Shown in pieces: positions 32,301 to 44,784 of a stretch of 64,000 bases of DNA (positions within the stretch are counted from its first letter, which is position 1; each line of letters begins with the position of its first letter). A model generated the notes under the pieces. It was not told the DNA's origin and made no database searches. It was given only the letters and a program-made list of their open reading frames with translations. The position numbers and the translations under genes were made by a program. The DNA is from Marsupella aquatica (taxonomy: Eukaryota > Marchantiophyta), in assembly GCA_973895155.1 (NCBI GenBank), contig OZ316892.1:1674001-1738000 (forward strand). Direction: 5' to 3'.

Positions 32301-34068
32301 ACTAAAGTACCTGGGAAGCCTTCTGCACACATGCGTGGGTTTGGTCCGAAGTATAAGCTACAAGCCTCCCAAATGCTTCAGCTTCAGTAAGTCCTTGCTT
32401 GGTAAGTTTATCAACAAACACTTTTCGGGCGGCAAGGAGTACAACAAGAACTGCTTCACTTGCAGTCCCTTGAATCACTCCGCCACCACTGCCTGCTTCC
32501 AATATCTCCATTCAGATATATGTAGAGCGCACGACAGAGTACTCCTATCGTGTGTCATGATAATCTGAAATCTGATTCTTAGGTTTAGATTTTTCTAGTA
32601 AACATCTTATTCATCAATTCTGTGAGTTCCAGGAGTGAAGTCATAAACCCACGCATAAACGCTCCCAGATTATAGAACTGCCACTTCTACCTGTACAGCT
32701 CGTAAAACATTCTAAAACTTCAAATCAAATTGCAAGGCTTCGAGGTTAAGACATGAAATTCACTTCACCCGTTGAAAGAAACTTATTTGGGAGCTGTAAG
32801 AGCTTGCCCAGCCAGTCTAGAACAATTGTCTCCAATTCTGTAGCAGCAGGGGATGATATCCAACTGAATCCCATCACACTCAAACCGCTGCTCAGCATGT
32901 CACCCAAATAACCTGCTGTGCTACCATTAGCTGGATAGTAGGCAAAGAAATTCGGGCTCTGCCAATGTGTTATGCCAGGAAAAATCTTGCTCCGTACATC
33001 TGAACAAGCAACGATCAATCACCTTTGCGTGTGAGATTTTGAAAGGGATGTTTGTACTTCATTGAACTGATAGATCATAGAGAAATTGAAGAATACAAAG
33101 GGTGATAATGCGTAAGGCTCAAACCTGCGTGTGCAAAACAACACAATCCAGAGGTACTGAATACTATGAACAAAGTTGTCTCCGACTTCACAAGACAAAT
33201 TACAGATAGCTAGAAGCCAGAGCACCACACAAACCTTCAAAAGAGTACAGTCAATTCTTTTCAATTCGATAAAACTACGGACGTTCAAATCTTCCGTTAA
33301 GACATTTCACCAGCCAGCGGAGTGTATGGTGGCAGCTCTTGGAATAGGAACCAGGGGGAATGTTGGAGCTAAAGCGAAGAACTCTGGTCGTCGAGAGGTG
33401 AAGGAAGGACCTGACAGAACGTCATCTAGACTTTCTGGATCTTCAGGAGCAGAATCTGGCAGAAGTTGCTTCAAGTAACCTGGCTGTCAGGTTCACGTAA
33501 ACAGGACAAGCAAGAACATGTGAAAGAGATGAGCAAGTCATTCCGCGAGAACCCTTATCAAGACCTTTTGTAATGATCAGGAAAGAAAAACAATACCGAC
33601 GTAAACACTAAAGAATCCAACGAAATCTTTAACTTCAAGATTCGTTATTTTGCAGCATAAAGTATTGTTCTGAGTAGACTGCAAAGCGACTCATCAAACA
33701 GTTTGACTTGAATTCATTCACATTACTCACATGACTTCTTTGATCAGTAATCCGTCTAGTCCCTAGACAGCACGTCACGTCATGGATCTAATTAAAAAGT
33801 TCATTGCAACAGAATCAGAAAGAGATATCTATCTGCCACTTCAACCTCAATCCCGACTTGATAAATCGTCCAAAAACTTGACACTCTCATTAGTGAACTT
33901 ATTTATTACCTCCACTTGACTCCGCACCGGGAAAGACTCAATGTTGAGGTGATAATCAGCAACGAAGTCCACCATTTGATGTGCAAGTTTGCGGAGCTCC
34001 TCCGCATTGGAAGGGCTCAAGGGCTTAGTGCTAGCCGCTACATTTCCCTGACTTCCCCTGCATCCCAT
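29344..34068 (-). CDS. Aromatic amino acid decarboxylase family, predicted aromatic aldehyde synthase
   Basis: PLP enzyme of group II decarboxylases. Twelve exons join in frame: 33910-34068, 33411-33483, 32769-32999, 32311-32492, 32005-32142, 31742-31801, 31208-31372, 30865-30921, 30496-30560, 30079-30202, 29671-29808 and 29344-29472. They total 506 residues, the normal plant length. Landmarks: [34 protein letters not shown] with the PLP-stacking His207; [17 protein letters not shown] with Asp290; NPHKW with the PLP Lys322; and the mobile catalytic loop [16 protein letters not shown]. The loop residue that is Tyr in true decarboxylases (Tyr332 of human DDC) is Phe365. In plants and insects Tyr-to-Phe at this site turns decarboxylation into decarboxylation-oxidative deamination, giving phenylacetaldehyde or 4-hydroxyphenylacetaldehyde plus H2O2 and ammonia. 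The acceptor of exon 7 could alternatively lie six bases upstream. The enzyme class is firm; the aldehyde activity is inferred from one residue. Confidence 0.92.
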
Positions 34069-35230
34069 ATCTCTTCTTAGAATTTCGCACTCAAGCGTAG
34101 AAGTGCCCGTCAGGCTTCCCTTCACAGAAATCTGGCTGACACCATAATTCACTATTTGCAGCCCACTTTCGTCACTTGCAAGTAACTTGGGATCCAGATA
34201 AGAACTCCAATGAAATTATGCAAAGCAATCTTTTTCAGAAGAATCAAGATTCCTGACTGCCTTTCAGCAAGTGTCCATCCAAATACCAAAACTGAGCTCT
34301 GAGGAAATTGTTCACATCAGATTTTCGCTTTTCGGAACTGAAGGGGTTTCTTTTAATCACGGCAAGCCATTTACACTGATCCCAGAAGATGTTCCAATGG
34401 CTTACCGACGACAATTGAATGACCAGTCCCACTGACCTGCTATATAACGGAATCTGCCCTTCCCAGTTCATAAATTCCATAGTTCAAAAATCTGCCCAAA
34501 TTGAACTTCATCTGCTCTCAATTTTGCATTACATTTCGAGAAACAGGTACAGCATATTAAATTACTACACGGTTTCCGAGGAGTGCACACCAAAAGTCTG
34601 AGACAGTTCCTTTCTAACATACCCCAACTCAAAAAGACAAGAGAATCTAGCATTATCAGTAGCAAGGGGTCAACATTCTCTTACATGGCGAGAAAATGAG
34701 TTCAGCACAGCACTCTCGCTCCTGATATGTATCTTCCTCTGTCTCGGCAGAATCGGATCGTGGACTCGTCTCCTGAATCGAAATCCAGTATATGGCTGAA
34801 AGCGGCCACACTTGAATTTCAAACCAATTGCCGTCTCTATGGGTCTATGGCAGTATGGCTCAATCTCTGGTGTTCAAGAATCGAGGTCCGCCATTATTTC
34901 CCGAATCCCAGCTCATAATTGAAAGGAAAGGCTGCATGAAGTTTCTACATGTCGGCGACGAAACGCTGTCTGCGCCTCAGAAGCCAAAATCCAAAATGCT
35001 GCTCTGCTGTCAGTGGGGCTGAAGTACAGTGCAATGGTGGATAATTTGTGGCCCACCATAGATTGAAGCTCTTGGTATAGAGCTGCGTTTAGCGGGCACT
35101 CAGTTGAAAACAAATGATACCGGAATATGAAGCAAAAGTGAAGCAAACAAATAATAATACCGGAAAGAGGAGAGTGAAGCAAGGAAGGATGGACCTCCAT
35201 GTGGGACACATTGTTCTCGAGTGTCTATTA
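34069..35230. other. Upstream region of the decarboxylase-family gene
   Basis: Presumably holds the promoter and 5' UTR for the minus-strand gene at 29344-34068. The coding frame stays open upstream to 34152, but the ATG at 34068 fits the family N-terminus best. No other gene was seen. Confidence 0.4.
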
Positions 35231-35315
35231 AGATAATTTTTAACTTTTTAACTTTTCACCTGCAAGGCAACTAGAGAGAAAGGGAAGGCCCAAATGGGCC
35301 ATACACAATTCTCCC

Positions 35316-35680
35316 ATGGATCACACATTTTGGTGGTCCATGTGAGTTTTGGGTTCATAACTTGATGATTATGAGTATTAAAAATTAAAAAATAGTGTTT
35401 CACTGGCAAGGCAACTAGAAGAAGAGAAGATGTAAAAAAACTCAAGCCCTAATATTTCATATTAATACAAATGAAAACTAATCTAATAGAATTTCCCCTC
35501 CGGGTTCCATGATGACTAACTCAACCGAATGACCAGAATTCCATGTCACTTTGATGAAAGTGTTGCTTACGTACTCCTGGAGCACATTTTCAAAACTGAT
35601 AGAAAATATGTTGGGAAATGTGGTCCATGGGGGTTTCAAAATATGGACGTTGTGGTCCCTGGTAGCATCATTTTCCAACT
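35316..35680 (+). repeat. Dispersed 0.35 kb repeat, copy B
   Basis: Diverged copy of 17763-18110 with the same block order. A shorter partial echo (AACTCAAGCCCTAATATTTCATATTAA) follows at about 35704-35731. Further on, 35750-36300 contains short duplicated stretches: CCAACCATAGCTGTGCCCC at about 35804 with CCAACCATGGCTGTGCCCC at about 35975, and ACAAAGGCATACTTTTGCA at about 36236 and 36291. Confidence 0.7.
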
Positions 35681-37020
35681 AGCTAAGGAGGAGATATAAA
35701 ATAAAACTCAAGCCCTAATATTTCATATTAACAAACCTGCCCAACTTTGCTCATAAATAAATGATGAATAACGTCTTTTCTGTTTACAATAAATTCCACC
35801 CCCAACCATAGCTGTGCCCCCAGAGTCATTCTCTAGAGACTCGTTATTTCTTTCTTCATTCTTTATCTTTCACTAGTACAAATGCCGAGCTTTGCTAATA
35901 TATAAATTGTGAGTGGGCCCAAGCTTTTCTCACAAATGGATGATGAATAACATGTGTCTGTTTACAATTCCACCTCCAACCATGGCTGTGCCCCAGAGTC
36001 ACGTCTAGAGGGTTCACCATACATCATAGACCCTTCTCCTAGTTTTTGGTCACAGCTATATTAAACAGATAGAGTGGATTCCTTGTCATTCTCTTGCATA
36101 TTTATTCCCCTCCTTTTACGTGGACTTTGTCTATATAAGCCATCTTTTGCAGATTCATTCCAAAAGTAGAGAAGTACTAGGTTCCTTGCCATTCTCCTGC
36201 ATGTTTATACCCCTCCTTTCACGTGGACATTGCGAACAAAGGCATACTTTTGCAGAATTATTGAAAGTGCCATTTGCATGACATTGCGGACAAAGGCATA
36301 CTTTTGCACAATTATTCAAAGTGCCCTTTGCGTGTATTAAGTTTTTGTTTTCCAGTGCGCAGCGTGTGCCATAATGATCCCAAATATGGAGCTTCAGCTC
36401 AAGTTTTTGAGTGCTATTGGTGCCCATAATGCTTTATTTTGAGGTTTTTGTTCTATAGTTGCCCATGATGCTTTAGTTTGAGGGGCTATTTTTTAGGTGC
36501 TATTATTGCCCATAGCTATGGTAACAACACCTTAACACACCTAAACCTAAAAGATTTCACATTTTATTAATTTTAGTGAAAGTTTACCAAAATTTTCATG
36601 ATGAGCCCACACAAAAGCCTGACACTGCACTCTTGTCAGCCGATGCCCTGAAATTTAGAAAGAGAAAGGCATTGCGTGTGTAATGAAGGCATCCTCTCAG
36701 TTGGGCGATGTGAGGCCTGGCCAAACGCTCTTTTCTGGGCCAGTGCCCTAGTGAAACGGATTTAGGGTGAAACGGCTTCAGGGTGCTTCAGACTCCTCTT
36801 CGGATTTATTTTTTACAGTCTACCTTGCATACATGCGCCCTGTGGAAGTGCATTCCTACTTTAACTGCAGGTTGGTCTTGTACTCCCTGATATTACAGGG
36901 CTTTCCTTTGGAAAATAATCTGCTTCAGCCCTCAACCTTTTAACTATAACAGTTAGGATATCCTCGAGAGATAGCAAGCCCTGCGAACCCTGCCTTGAAG
37001 AAGAGCTGCATTTCTCTTGG

Positions 37021-37251
37021 TCACAGAAGGGGTACCCTCACCTCCATACCCTGTAGATGTCTGATGTCATTCATTTCCATTACATTTATGATAGTGTGGA
37101 GGACGCAAACATTTGTCGTTTCCCTACGATGGAACAACTTCCAGAAAATACCCAATTCTCCCATAGAAAATAAAGGAGAGGGCTGCACGGATTTTTCTTC
37201 TTGAAGTACAAGAAATGTCTCGGTTGTCAACATAAATACTCTTCTATGCAC
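37021..37251 (-). pseudogene. Possible transposase C-terminal remnant
   Basis: The short minus-strand frame GIFWKLFHRRETTNVCVLHTIINVMEMND loosely resembles the last helices of Harbinger transposases (RFEIVKRPxxx-xVILHNMIVED). No catalytic motifs are present, so it would be a fragment at best. Confidence 0.2.
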
Positions 37252-37366
37252 GAACAGTTGTTCCTTTCAGAAGGACATGAAGATCTGGAAGCTTTCAATA
37301 ACAATGGGACTGAAGAGATACCACGTCATATGTAAGACGCATAGCAGCTTTTCTATAAGCGGAAGA

Positions 37367-39107
37367 TCAGAGAAGAGGAGGGAAAATGACCCATCGCCGG
37401 GGGTACTTTAGACGACCCTCCTTCCCATCAAAGGTCTGCGCAAATGAAAGAAATTAGAGATCAGCAACCCACTATCGATAAATAATCCGAGTATTGCTTA
37501 CAGGTTAAAACCTCTTCATATACCATTAACATAAATTCTAAGTGGTAAAACCAGAGGAAGCAAAGGTTTTTATTTCCTTAGCTTTTACGAGCCAAACACA
37601 GCAAAGGTTTACATAGTCCGAGCTAACCCAGCAAGCAGCAATTCCTCATAGGAAGAGGCCAAAGATAAGTTCGTACAAGACATGCAGAGACAGAACAATA
37701 GTTACAGGTACTGTGACATTCGACCACAGACACAGACTGTGACAAGAGTTTACAAAAGGCACAAGAATGGGCTGCAACAAGACATACCTTTCTCAATCGC
37801 TCGTGCTTGCCAAGAGCCCACACGGTCATTATAAACCCAGCAGCAGACAGAAACAAGTAGCCAGCCAGTGTCTGTGTAGCAATGTTGAACCCAATCCACT
37901 GCCAGATCTCTGTAGTGTAGTTGGCACAAGTGACATAGTTGAACAAGAATCCCTTTGGAATTTGGTACCCACCTTTCCCATCAGGAGACCGGAGATTCTT
38001 CAAGATAATGTGAGTGTAAAAGTTTGCGACCTGGGAAACTACGGACAAAGTGAACCCAAAGTATATCTGTTTCTCGCCAACTGGCGTGTATAGGGGGTGG
38101 TTCACAAAATATGCAACGAAAGCACCAAAGGTCCAGTAGTAGACACAGTTTCGGTACACATTGCTGATGGGAGAGGTTGCATGACTGAACCTGTGAACAA
38201 AAAAGGTCTCCAAGATACGTTTCGTGTAGTGAAATGTCCACGCATATAATGCCCAAGTCTGTACTGGATACTTGGATTTCTGTTGTGCGAGACCGACGAT
38301 TGTGTATATAGCTGGGTAAAAGTAAAATATTGGGTATATGAGGAGGGGGCCCACATACTCAAAGAAGAACAGTGTCTTGTAGTTAACCTGAGGACCCAAG
38401 TCCTTAAAAATCACCTTTCCATCATTTCCCTCAAAGTAATCCTTCAGTTGCTTAGAGCTATCCAACACAGTAGCTCGCACCTGGCCACCCTCCAGGGGGA
38501 GAGTAAGGCGTTGCCTAGCTGGGTAGTACTTTCGAGCTGGACACCATCGTCACACGTACCAACTATGAGGTGTCCAGTTCGTTCAAAAAAAAATGGAGCC
38601 AGATATACAACAGAAAAATAGCAATGGCCCACACATCGACGATGTAATATATTTATACAGGTTGGCTCCAGGTCCGGAGGGTCAGAAAGGAAGATGAGAA
38701 GGAGAAAAGAAAGAACAAAAAGAGAATTGAGTGGTAATACTGAGTGAAGACAAACCCCGTTGCAAAGAGAAGTAAAGACAAACTCACTCTGCTTGTGGAT
38801 TGCGCTCTTGAGATCCTTGACTGTTGCCTGAATCAAATCGAAGGTTCTTGTTAGTCCATACACCGTCAATCTGATGCAACGTTCGTTTGACAGCCATCTA
38901 TGGAGGTCATCGCAATGAATCCCAATTTTTCAGAATTTCTGTCCTCAGCAAGGTGGGTACAAGGCCTCGCAACGAGGTAGAGTGAATCAACAAGTGGCAT
39001 TGTACTAATCCCTAGAGTAAAATGATTAATCTTACATCATCTTGAAGATCGAGGCCACCTTTCACTATCTCTCGGCCACTACGTGCAATCACTTCCACCC
39101 TCACCAT
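37367..39107 (-). CDS. ECR: Very-long-chain trans-2-enoyl-CoA reductase (ECR/TSC13/CER10)
   Basis: Last step of the ER fatty-acid elongation cycle: NADPH reduction of trans-2-enoyl-CoA for waxes, sphingolipids and storage lipids, in complex with KCS, KCR and HCD. Four exons (39036-39107, 38788-38827, 37788-38536, 37367-37435) give 309 residues, against about 310 in the Arabidopsis enzyme. Residues 1-80 form the ubiquitin-like N-terminal part ([18 protein letters not shown], then [13 protein letters not shown]). The steroid-reductase-type membrane domain follows with [63 protein letters not shown] and [14 protein letters not shown]. Tyr244 is the counterpart of the catalytic Tyr of mammalian TECR. 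It ends [13 protein letters not shown]. The gene looks functional, with GT-AG introns and consistent phases throughout. Confidence 0.96.
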
Positions 39108-40000
39108 TGCTACCGGCTCCAAACGTACCTTTCAGACGCCTGCCATAAAACCCCCAACGATTAGAATGCGGCGTAGCTAAAGTAAATACGACGCATGAAT
39201 AACATGTCTACTCCTCACAACAAGTCCTCAACTCCATCAAGATATACGAAAGACACCCGATGAGTCCACAAAGGCAGATAGAAAGTAAGGAGTACCTGGA
39301 AATGCGAAACGTTTGCACAAGAATCTCCACACAGCAACAAAATGATCGCGCATAGCTTCAACCCTAAAATGCCACGATCAAAGGAGCTCGCATCTCCTGC
39401 AACGAAGTCCATGTCATTCGCCTCAGCATGCCAAAGATAGTGGACGACATGTCGCAAACAAAAACAATTGAAGCATGCAGCTACCTCTCCGCCTGCAGCC
39501 GAACAATGGAGACATGAAAGCACAAACGGAGGAACTGCCTCCCCACCTCGCGGCCTGAAGCCGAATGATCGAGCATGAAAGCACAAACGGAGGAAGTGCC
39601 TGCCTACCTCTCGACCCGCAACCATCCCGGAGAGTAGTATGTGCGTGCCGCAATCCAGCGAGAGAGAAATGCGAGCTGGTCGTCGTCGTCGCCTCCGAGG
39701 AGCGTGTAGCTCATTCCATCGTCTCCTGCTCTATACGGAGAAACAGGTTTGCACGAGAGTGGTCACCGACTCTCAAATGGTGGCGATAAAATCGGGCTTG
39801 GGAGTGTCCACCGAGGTTCCTCCCGAATCGAACGTTGAGTTGGTCCCCAAATCCAGTTCCCCTGTTGTCACTCCACTTCTTTATTATTATTCCACTACTC
39901 GCTTCAGAGACGACACCACGTTTCTCTACAATTAGTACACTACTCGACTAGCGAGACGAAAACCACGAGAAAAAAGCATACTCAGTCGCGCTCGGTACCA
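39108..40000. other. Upstream region of ECR
   Basis: Putative promoter and 5' UTR of the minus-strand ECR gene. Between 39470 and 39605 a motif (GAAGCATGCAGCTACCTCTC-like, with AAAGCACAAACGGAGGAA at about 39518 and 39578) is duplicated. No other gene was recognised. Confidence 0.4.
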
Positions 40001-43000
40001 ATGCTGATCTTCTTTATTTTCTACCTACTGTACACTCTCCAGCTCTATCATTCTACAGTACCTCCGAGGTGACCCTATTGATGGTGAGATGGTAGTGCAA
40101 TGGTTGCCCACAAGCATTCCCAAGGTGCACAAACAGCCCTGCAATCTCGGAGTTTGGCAAGCCGGAGAGGCCCCGTGCATTGGGGTTAGTACGGCGTCTC
40201 AAATACAATGAATTTTTGGGTGGGACCTTGTCCATTGTGACCTGGGACACCCGGAATGACTGGTCGGGCACCGAATGTGAGGCCCGACCAGTCACTCCAG
40301 GGAGTCACCTTGCGATTCTCACACACTGCTACGACTCCTCTCAAATCTGAGAGCCCAAAAATATCACTGCCCAGCAATACCCAGCTTCAGTGCCCCCGGT
40401 GCATCGTCCGTCCAGTGGGGTTTTTTACAACATTTGAGACTCCCTAGTGAAGGGTCCAATGAGCTTCCCCGTGCATCCTGCCTTTCATAGACTCACCTAA
40501 AACTGCCAGCCATGAGCGCGTCGAGTGTACTTGCCAGAGGAGACACTATTCTTACTATCTTACTATTAATTGGTATTAGAAACCTAGTTTTATGGCCAAC
40601 ACCTTATAAAAGTGAAGCCTCTACATTGGAACTCTGCCTGGGTCACTTAACTTTTGGGGGGTGTAGGGAATGAGGACAAATCATAAATGAGTGTGAATAG
40701 TAACTAAGAATCTTTTTCTTGCAAGGTTTAATTTTTGTACTAGCCTATATTTATGTTGAAAAGAGCAAGTAGTCAGGCTAGTTTGATTGAACATGAGAGG
40801 GCCGATTCTTGTCATCAAGCGGTCCTGGCGAGCTCTTGCTACCTTGTCGATATAGGTGTGGCGGCCTTGGGAGGAAAAACTAGTCATTCGATATTCATTA
40901 GAAATGTATATTATTTTGTTCACTTTTGGGCCCCTAAATGTTCACTTTTTGATCTCTAAATGTACACTTTTTACACTAAATTGTACATTATAATATAATA
41001 CTCTACACCTAAATGGTCAATTGTAAACTTGAGGGTGCAAAAAGTATCTTTCCTAGAATGAGTTAAGTCCTAGTTCATTTACAAAAGATGAACATGGTGG
41101 TATGCCTAATGATCATGACCTTTGTTTCTTGCCAAAATGTACACTTTTGAAGTCAAAAATACACTTTACGTTGCCCAAATGTTCATATTTTGAATAATAA
41201 TTCACTTTTAATGAATAGGTTGAGCAACTCAAGTTTGTATTGCATCCTCAGATTTGGCATATCTTAAATACAATTTGGAAATTTGAAGAATTTTGCTTGA
41301 AACACAAGAATTTTGTAAACCAGTATGTGGGTCTAGTTGGGATTTGTTAGTAGCATTAATGAGCTTTAATTTTCCAACCACTTTTCTATCAAATGGACTC
41401 TACCAAAAGGCAAAATATGTCTGGTGCTAAAAATTAGGAAAGTTGTTGATGTGGTTGGGGGGGCGGGGGAGGCGGGGAAGTGAATTAGGGTATGTGTAGG
41501 GTTCTTTTACAACTGCCCAATCCATTACAGCATTGTTGAGAGTAGCAAAGGTTAATAACCTGTTGATACTTAACTCTAGCAAGTGGTTAAATAGGTTAAC
41601 TGTCTAGGCACAACTTAACCATGGTTAAGTGCTGCTGAGGTTAAACTAGTGGAGAGAGGCAGCCTATACCTTGGAGGAACTTACACTTCATTGTGCTCAC
41701 ACTAGATATCAATGGTCAAGAGTTGGAGAGTGAAGAGAGAAGAGTATTGTGCCATGGAGCTCAGCTTGTGACTTGCCAAAGCTATGGCAAATGTATGGTG
41801 TTATATATAGTGAAAGTTTTTCTTTTGGTCATGGACACACCCTAAACTGGGTGAACCAAATGTCTCTAAGTCAAGATACATTGGTTTCTCAACACATGTA
41901 TCTCAACACAACTATCAATATTAATGAGGATGTCCATCCATATGCAAAAAGTTATTCACTTCACAACCCTTCACATGTCCTGGAAAGAGTTATTAGGTTT
42001 TTTTTCTTTCTAAATGCTCCATGCCACATTGATTCATAGATTGATTGAATTGTTTTCTTATTTTTTCCTGGGAAACCCTTTTGTTTAAGAATAAGCAAAA
42101 AAGAGGGTTTAGCACTCCCACAATGAAAATTGTTTCCTTTAAGTCCTCCTAGATCAAATCAGCTTAGGTGAGGTTGGCATTTCCATTATATTTCCATTGG
42201 GCAGGTGCGGACAGGCATTGGACACACATTTGAGGTGGGAGGAGTATCTAGGTGGATCTGATGGCACCCAAAAAAATTCAATTTTTGATGAAGGGCTAGG
42301 ATGAACTCTCACTTTTTCCTGATTTTGTAAAAGACTAAAGTACTTTTTGGGTGCTGGTTAGTGTATTATAGTGTTTGATGAGTTTATGAATAGATGTGGA
42401 GGCATGGAATGGGGGTAAGTTAATTGAGATATATGCTTGATGGGTCCTCTTGTGAAACTTGTTTACCTGATGGGCCCCCATGAAACTTTTTTTACCAAGT
42501 GGGACCCCTCTTAATGACCCATACACCTATTCTTGTGTGGTGCCTACTATGTACAGTTAACCACACCCATTGCCTCATAGTGCACTATGTTCCCAGGCCC
42601 AGTCCACCACGCTTGTCGATGCAGTCTACCATGGTTCATCGCAACCGGCAACAATGCCATTACTGTAGGATTCGACGGGTTAATGCCTGAAGACAGAATG
42701 GATTACGTTTTCCTGTGTTTCAAGGTTTAGGGTTTAAAGTGTACCCCGACACCTTCAGGTCTGTCTTCTTTTGGAATTGTTTGTATGCATTGCGTAGGAG
42801 AGTATCGCCATTTTTTACCACATTTGTCGATCATTGTCGATTTTTGTCGTGGCTCAGTGGGGGACTTCCGAACATTGAACTTCAATATTCACTGTGGACA
42901 TTTGGAGGTGCTTCGCACTGACGCTGATAGTCGCACATGAAAACATCGTGAAAAACCCATGTGCACTGCGTGAAAAGCATACCGAACGACTACCCCCCGA

Positions 43001-44330
43001 TACGGTAAAACTTTGAATCCAAAGACATCATCCATATTGTATTCGTCTCGGTTTGGGCAGCGGCAGCCGCTTTTTGCGGTTCTCCCACATCATCTCCGCG
43101 GTTTCACTTGACATGTTTTTCCCACATGTTTCTTTGAGCATGTAGGGATGGCCTCCCGCACGGTCCAACAGTCATAAAAAAAACCCGTACAAGCAAATCT
43201 AATGACTACTACCCCGCGATTGGTCAAATTTTGAATTCGAAGACATAATGCATATTGTCTTCAAATCACAATTTCAGCAGCGGTGGCTGTTTTCGCGGTT
43301 TCTCCTGAATAAACTCCGTGGTTTCTCGGTCGACCATGCATGGTCGGCCGCACAGTCCAACCATGTAGTTTGCCATAGTCTTTTCTGGACAACGTGGTTG
43401 GTCACTCCATGAAGGAAAAACTTGTTACAATGCCTGTGATAAGAACATCTGACAAAAAATACTGGCAAGGGGCCTATTAGGTAAGAAAAGTTACCTAGGG
43501 GCCTATCAGGTAAGAAAAGCTCATCAGGGGCCATCAAACATATATCTCTAAGTTAATTGGACATGGCCCATCAAGCATATATCTCTAAGTTAATTGGACA
43601 TGTACATTCATTCATTTTGGCATGGCATGGTTGAGAAAAATGATTGAGAAATGTATGTGGATCTATCTTGGTAGGATCGAAATCCCACACCACTTCTCAT
43701 TTTTGTCCTACATGATTATGCATATAAATGTTCCCACATGCAAGGCATCTAGATGCTTCAATAAGAAAAATCTGAGAATCAAATTTTCAGTTTTGTCCCA
43801 CAGGAATGTTCACACATGAAAATAATCTAGATGGTCCAATTACACAGATCCAATGGTTTAGAATTTATAAGATGATGTGTATTTTTCACAGAATTTCCAG
43901 AATTACAGGAGTCTCTAGTAGACCCGTAACCATTGTAGATTAGACTTTGCCAACCCCCTCAAGCTCCTTTGCATAGTGTCCCAGGGTGGACTGTTATTGA
44001 CTCAGTGGTTTAACTTGTGATAATTGCAATGCTATCTATTATTGGGTTTCATCTCTCTTTATCCAGTGTCCATGGTATATAACTGCACATCAAAAGCAAT
44101 ATTCAAATAGGTAGAAGGAACAACGCTGACTGATATAAACAAACAATCAGGTTTAACCTGGGATGGAAAGTTTATTCACACCAACATGGGCACTCGCCAT
44201 GTAGTACAATGCATCATATACAAATATTGCTTTTTGATGTGCAACTCATATGCAGTTATGCTTTTTTATGTGCAATTCATGTGCAATTACCACCAGGGTT
44301 TATCCAGTAGTGACTTGTTGCTAAGCGCAT
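40001..44330. other. Repeat-rich non-genic stretch
   Basis: No gene was found. Contents: AT-rich stretch with repeated AATGTACACTTTT motifs (40930-41180); a diverged duplication (about 42960-43110 versus 43190-43325, sharing GACTACCCCCCGAT/GACTACTACCCCGCGAT and GAATTCGAAGACAT blocks); and a short tandem duplication of ATATATCTCTAAGTTAATTG at about 43540-43600. Confidence 0.5.
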
Positions 44331-44584
44331 GTGATCTTTGTAAGCTCAAAATTTTAATTAATTAAACCACAATTACACCCATAAAGGGGTGTGATCTTTG
44401 TCAGCACAAAATTTTAATTAATTAAACCACAACTACACCCATAAAGGGGTGTGATCTTTGTCAGCTCAAAATTTTAATTAATTAAACCACAACTACTTAA
44501 ACCACAACTACAGCCATAAAGAGGTGTGATCTTTGTCAGCTCAAAATTTTGATTAATTAAACCACAACTACACCCATAAAGGGC
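44331..44584. repeat. Four tandem 60-base repeats, one expanded
   Basis: Units begin at 44331, 44391, 44451 and 44526, each starting GTGATCTTTGT and containing AATTTTAATTAATTAAACCA. The third unit is 75 bases because 15 bases (CTTAAACCACAACTA) are duplicated inside it. This looks like replication slippage. Confidence 0.95.
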
Positions 44585-44586
44585 TA

Positions 44587-44706
44587 ATGGGTTTGAGCTC
44601 TCTCATTATATAATGCACATATTCAGTTTTAGTAGGAATGGGTTTGAGCTCTCTCATTGTATAATGCACATATTCAGTTTTAGTAGGAATGGGTTTGAGC
44701 TCTCTC
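44587..44706. repeat. 51-base tandem repeat, left part of interrupted array
   Basis: About 2.3 copies of a 51-base unit: GGGTTTGAGCTCTCTCAT, then ATAATGCACATATTCAGTTT and TAGTAGGAAT. The same unit resumes at 49861-49925 beyond the nested insertions. Confidence 0.9.
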
Positions 44707-44784
44707 ATATAGCATGCTCATCCTGGAACATGCTTTATTTTTTGTCTTGTAGTGATCTGAAAGTAAATAAGATATGAGAGCATA

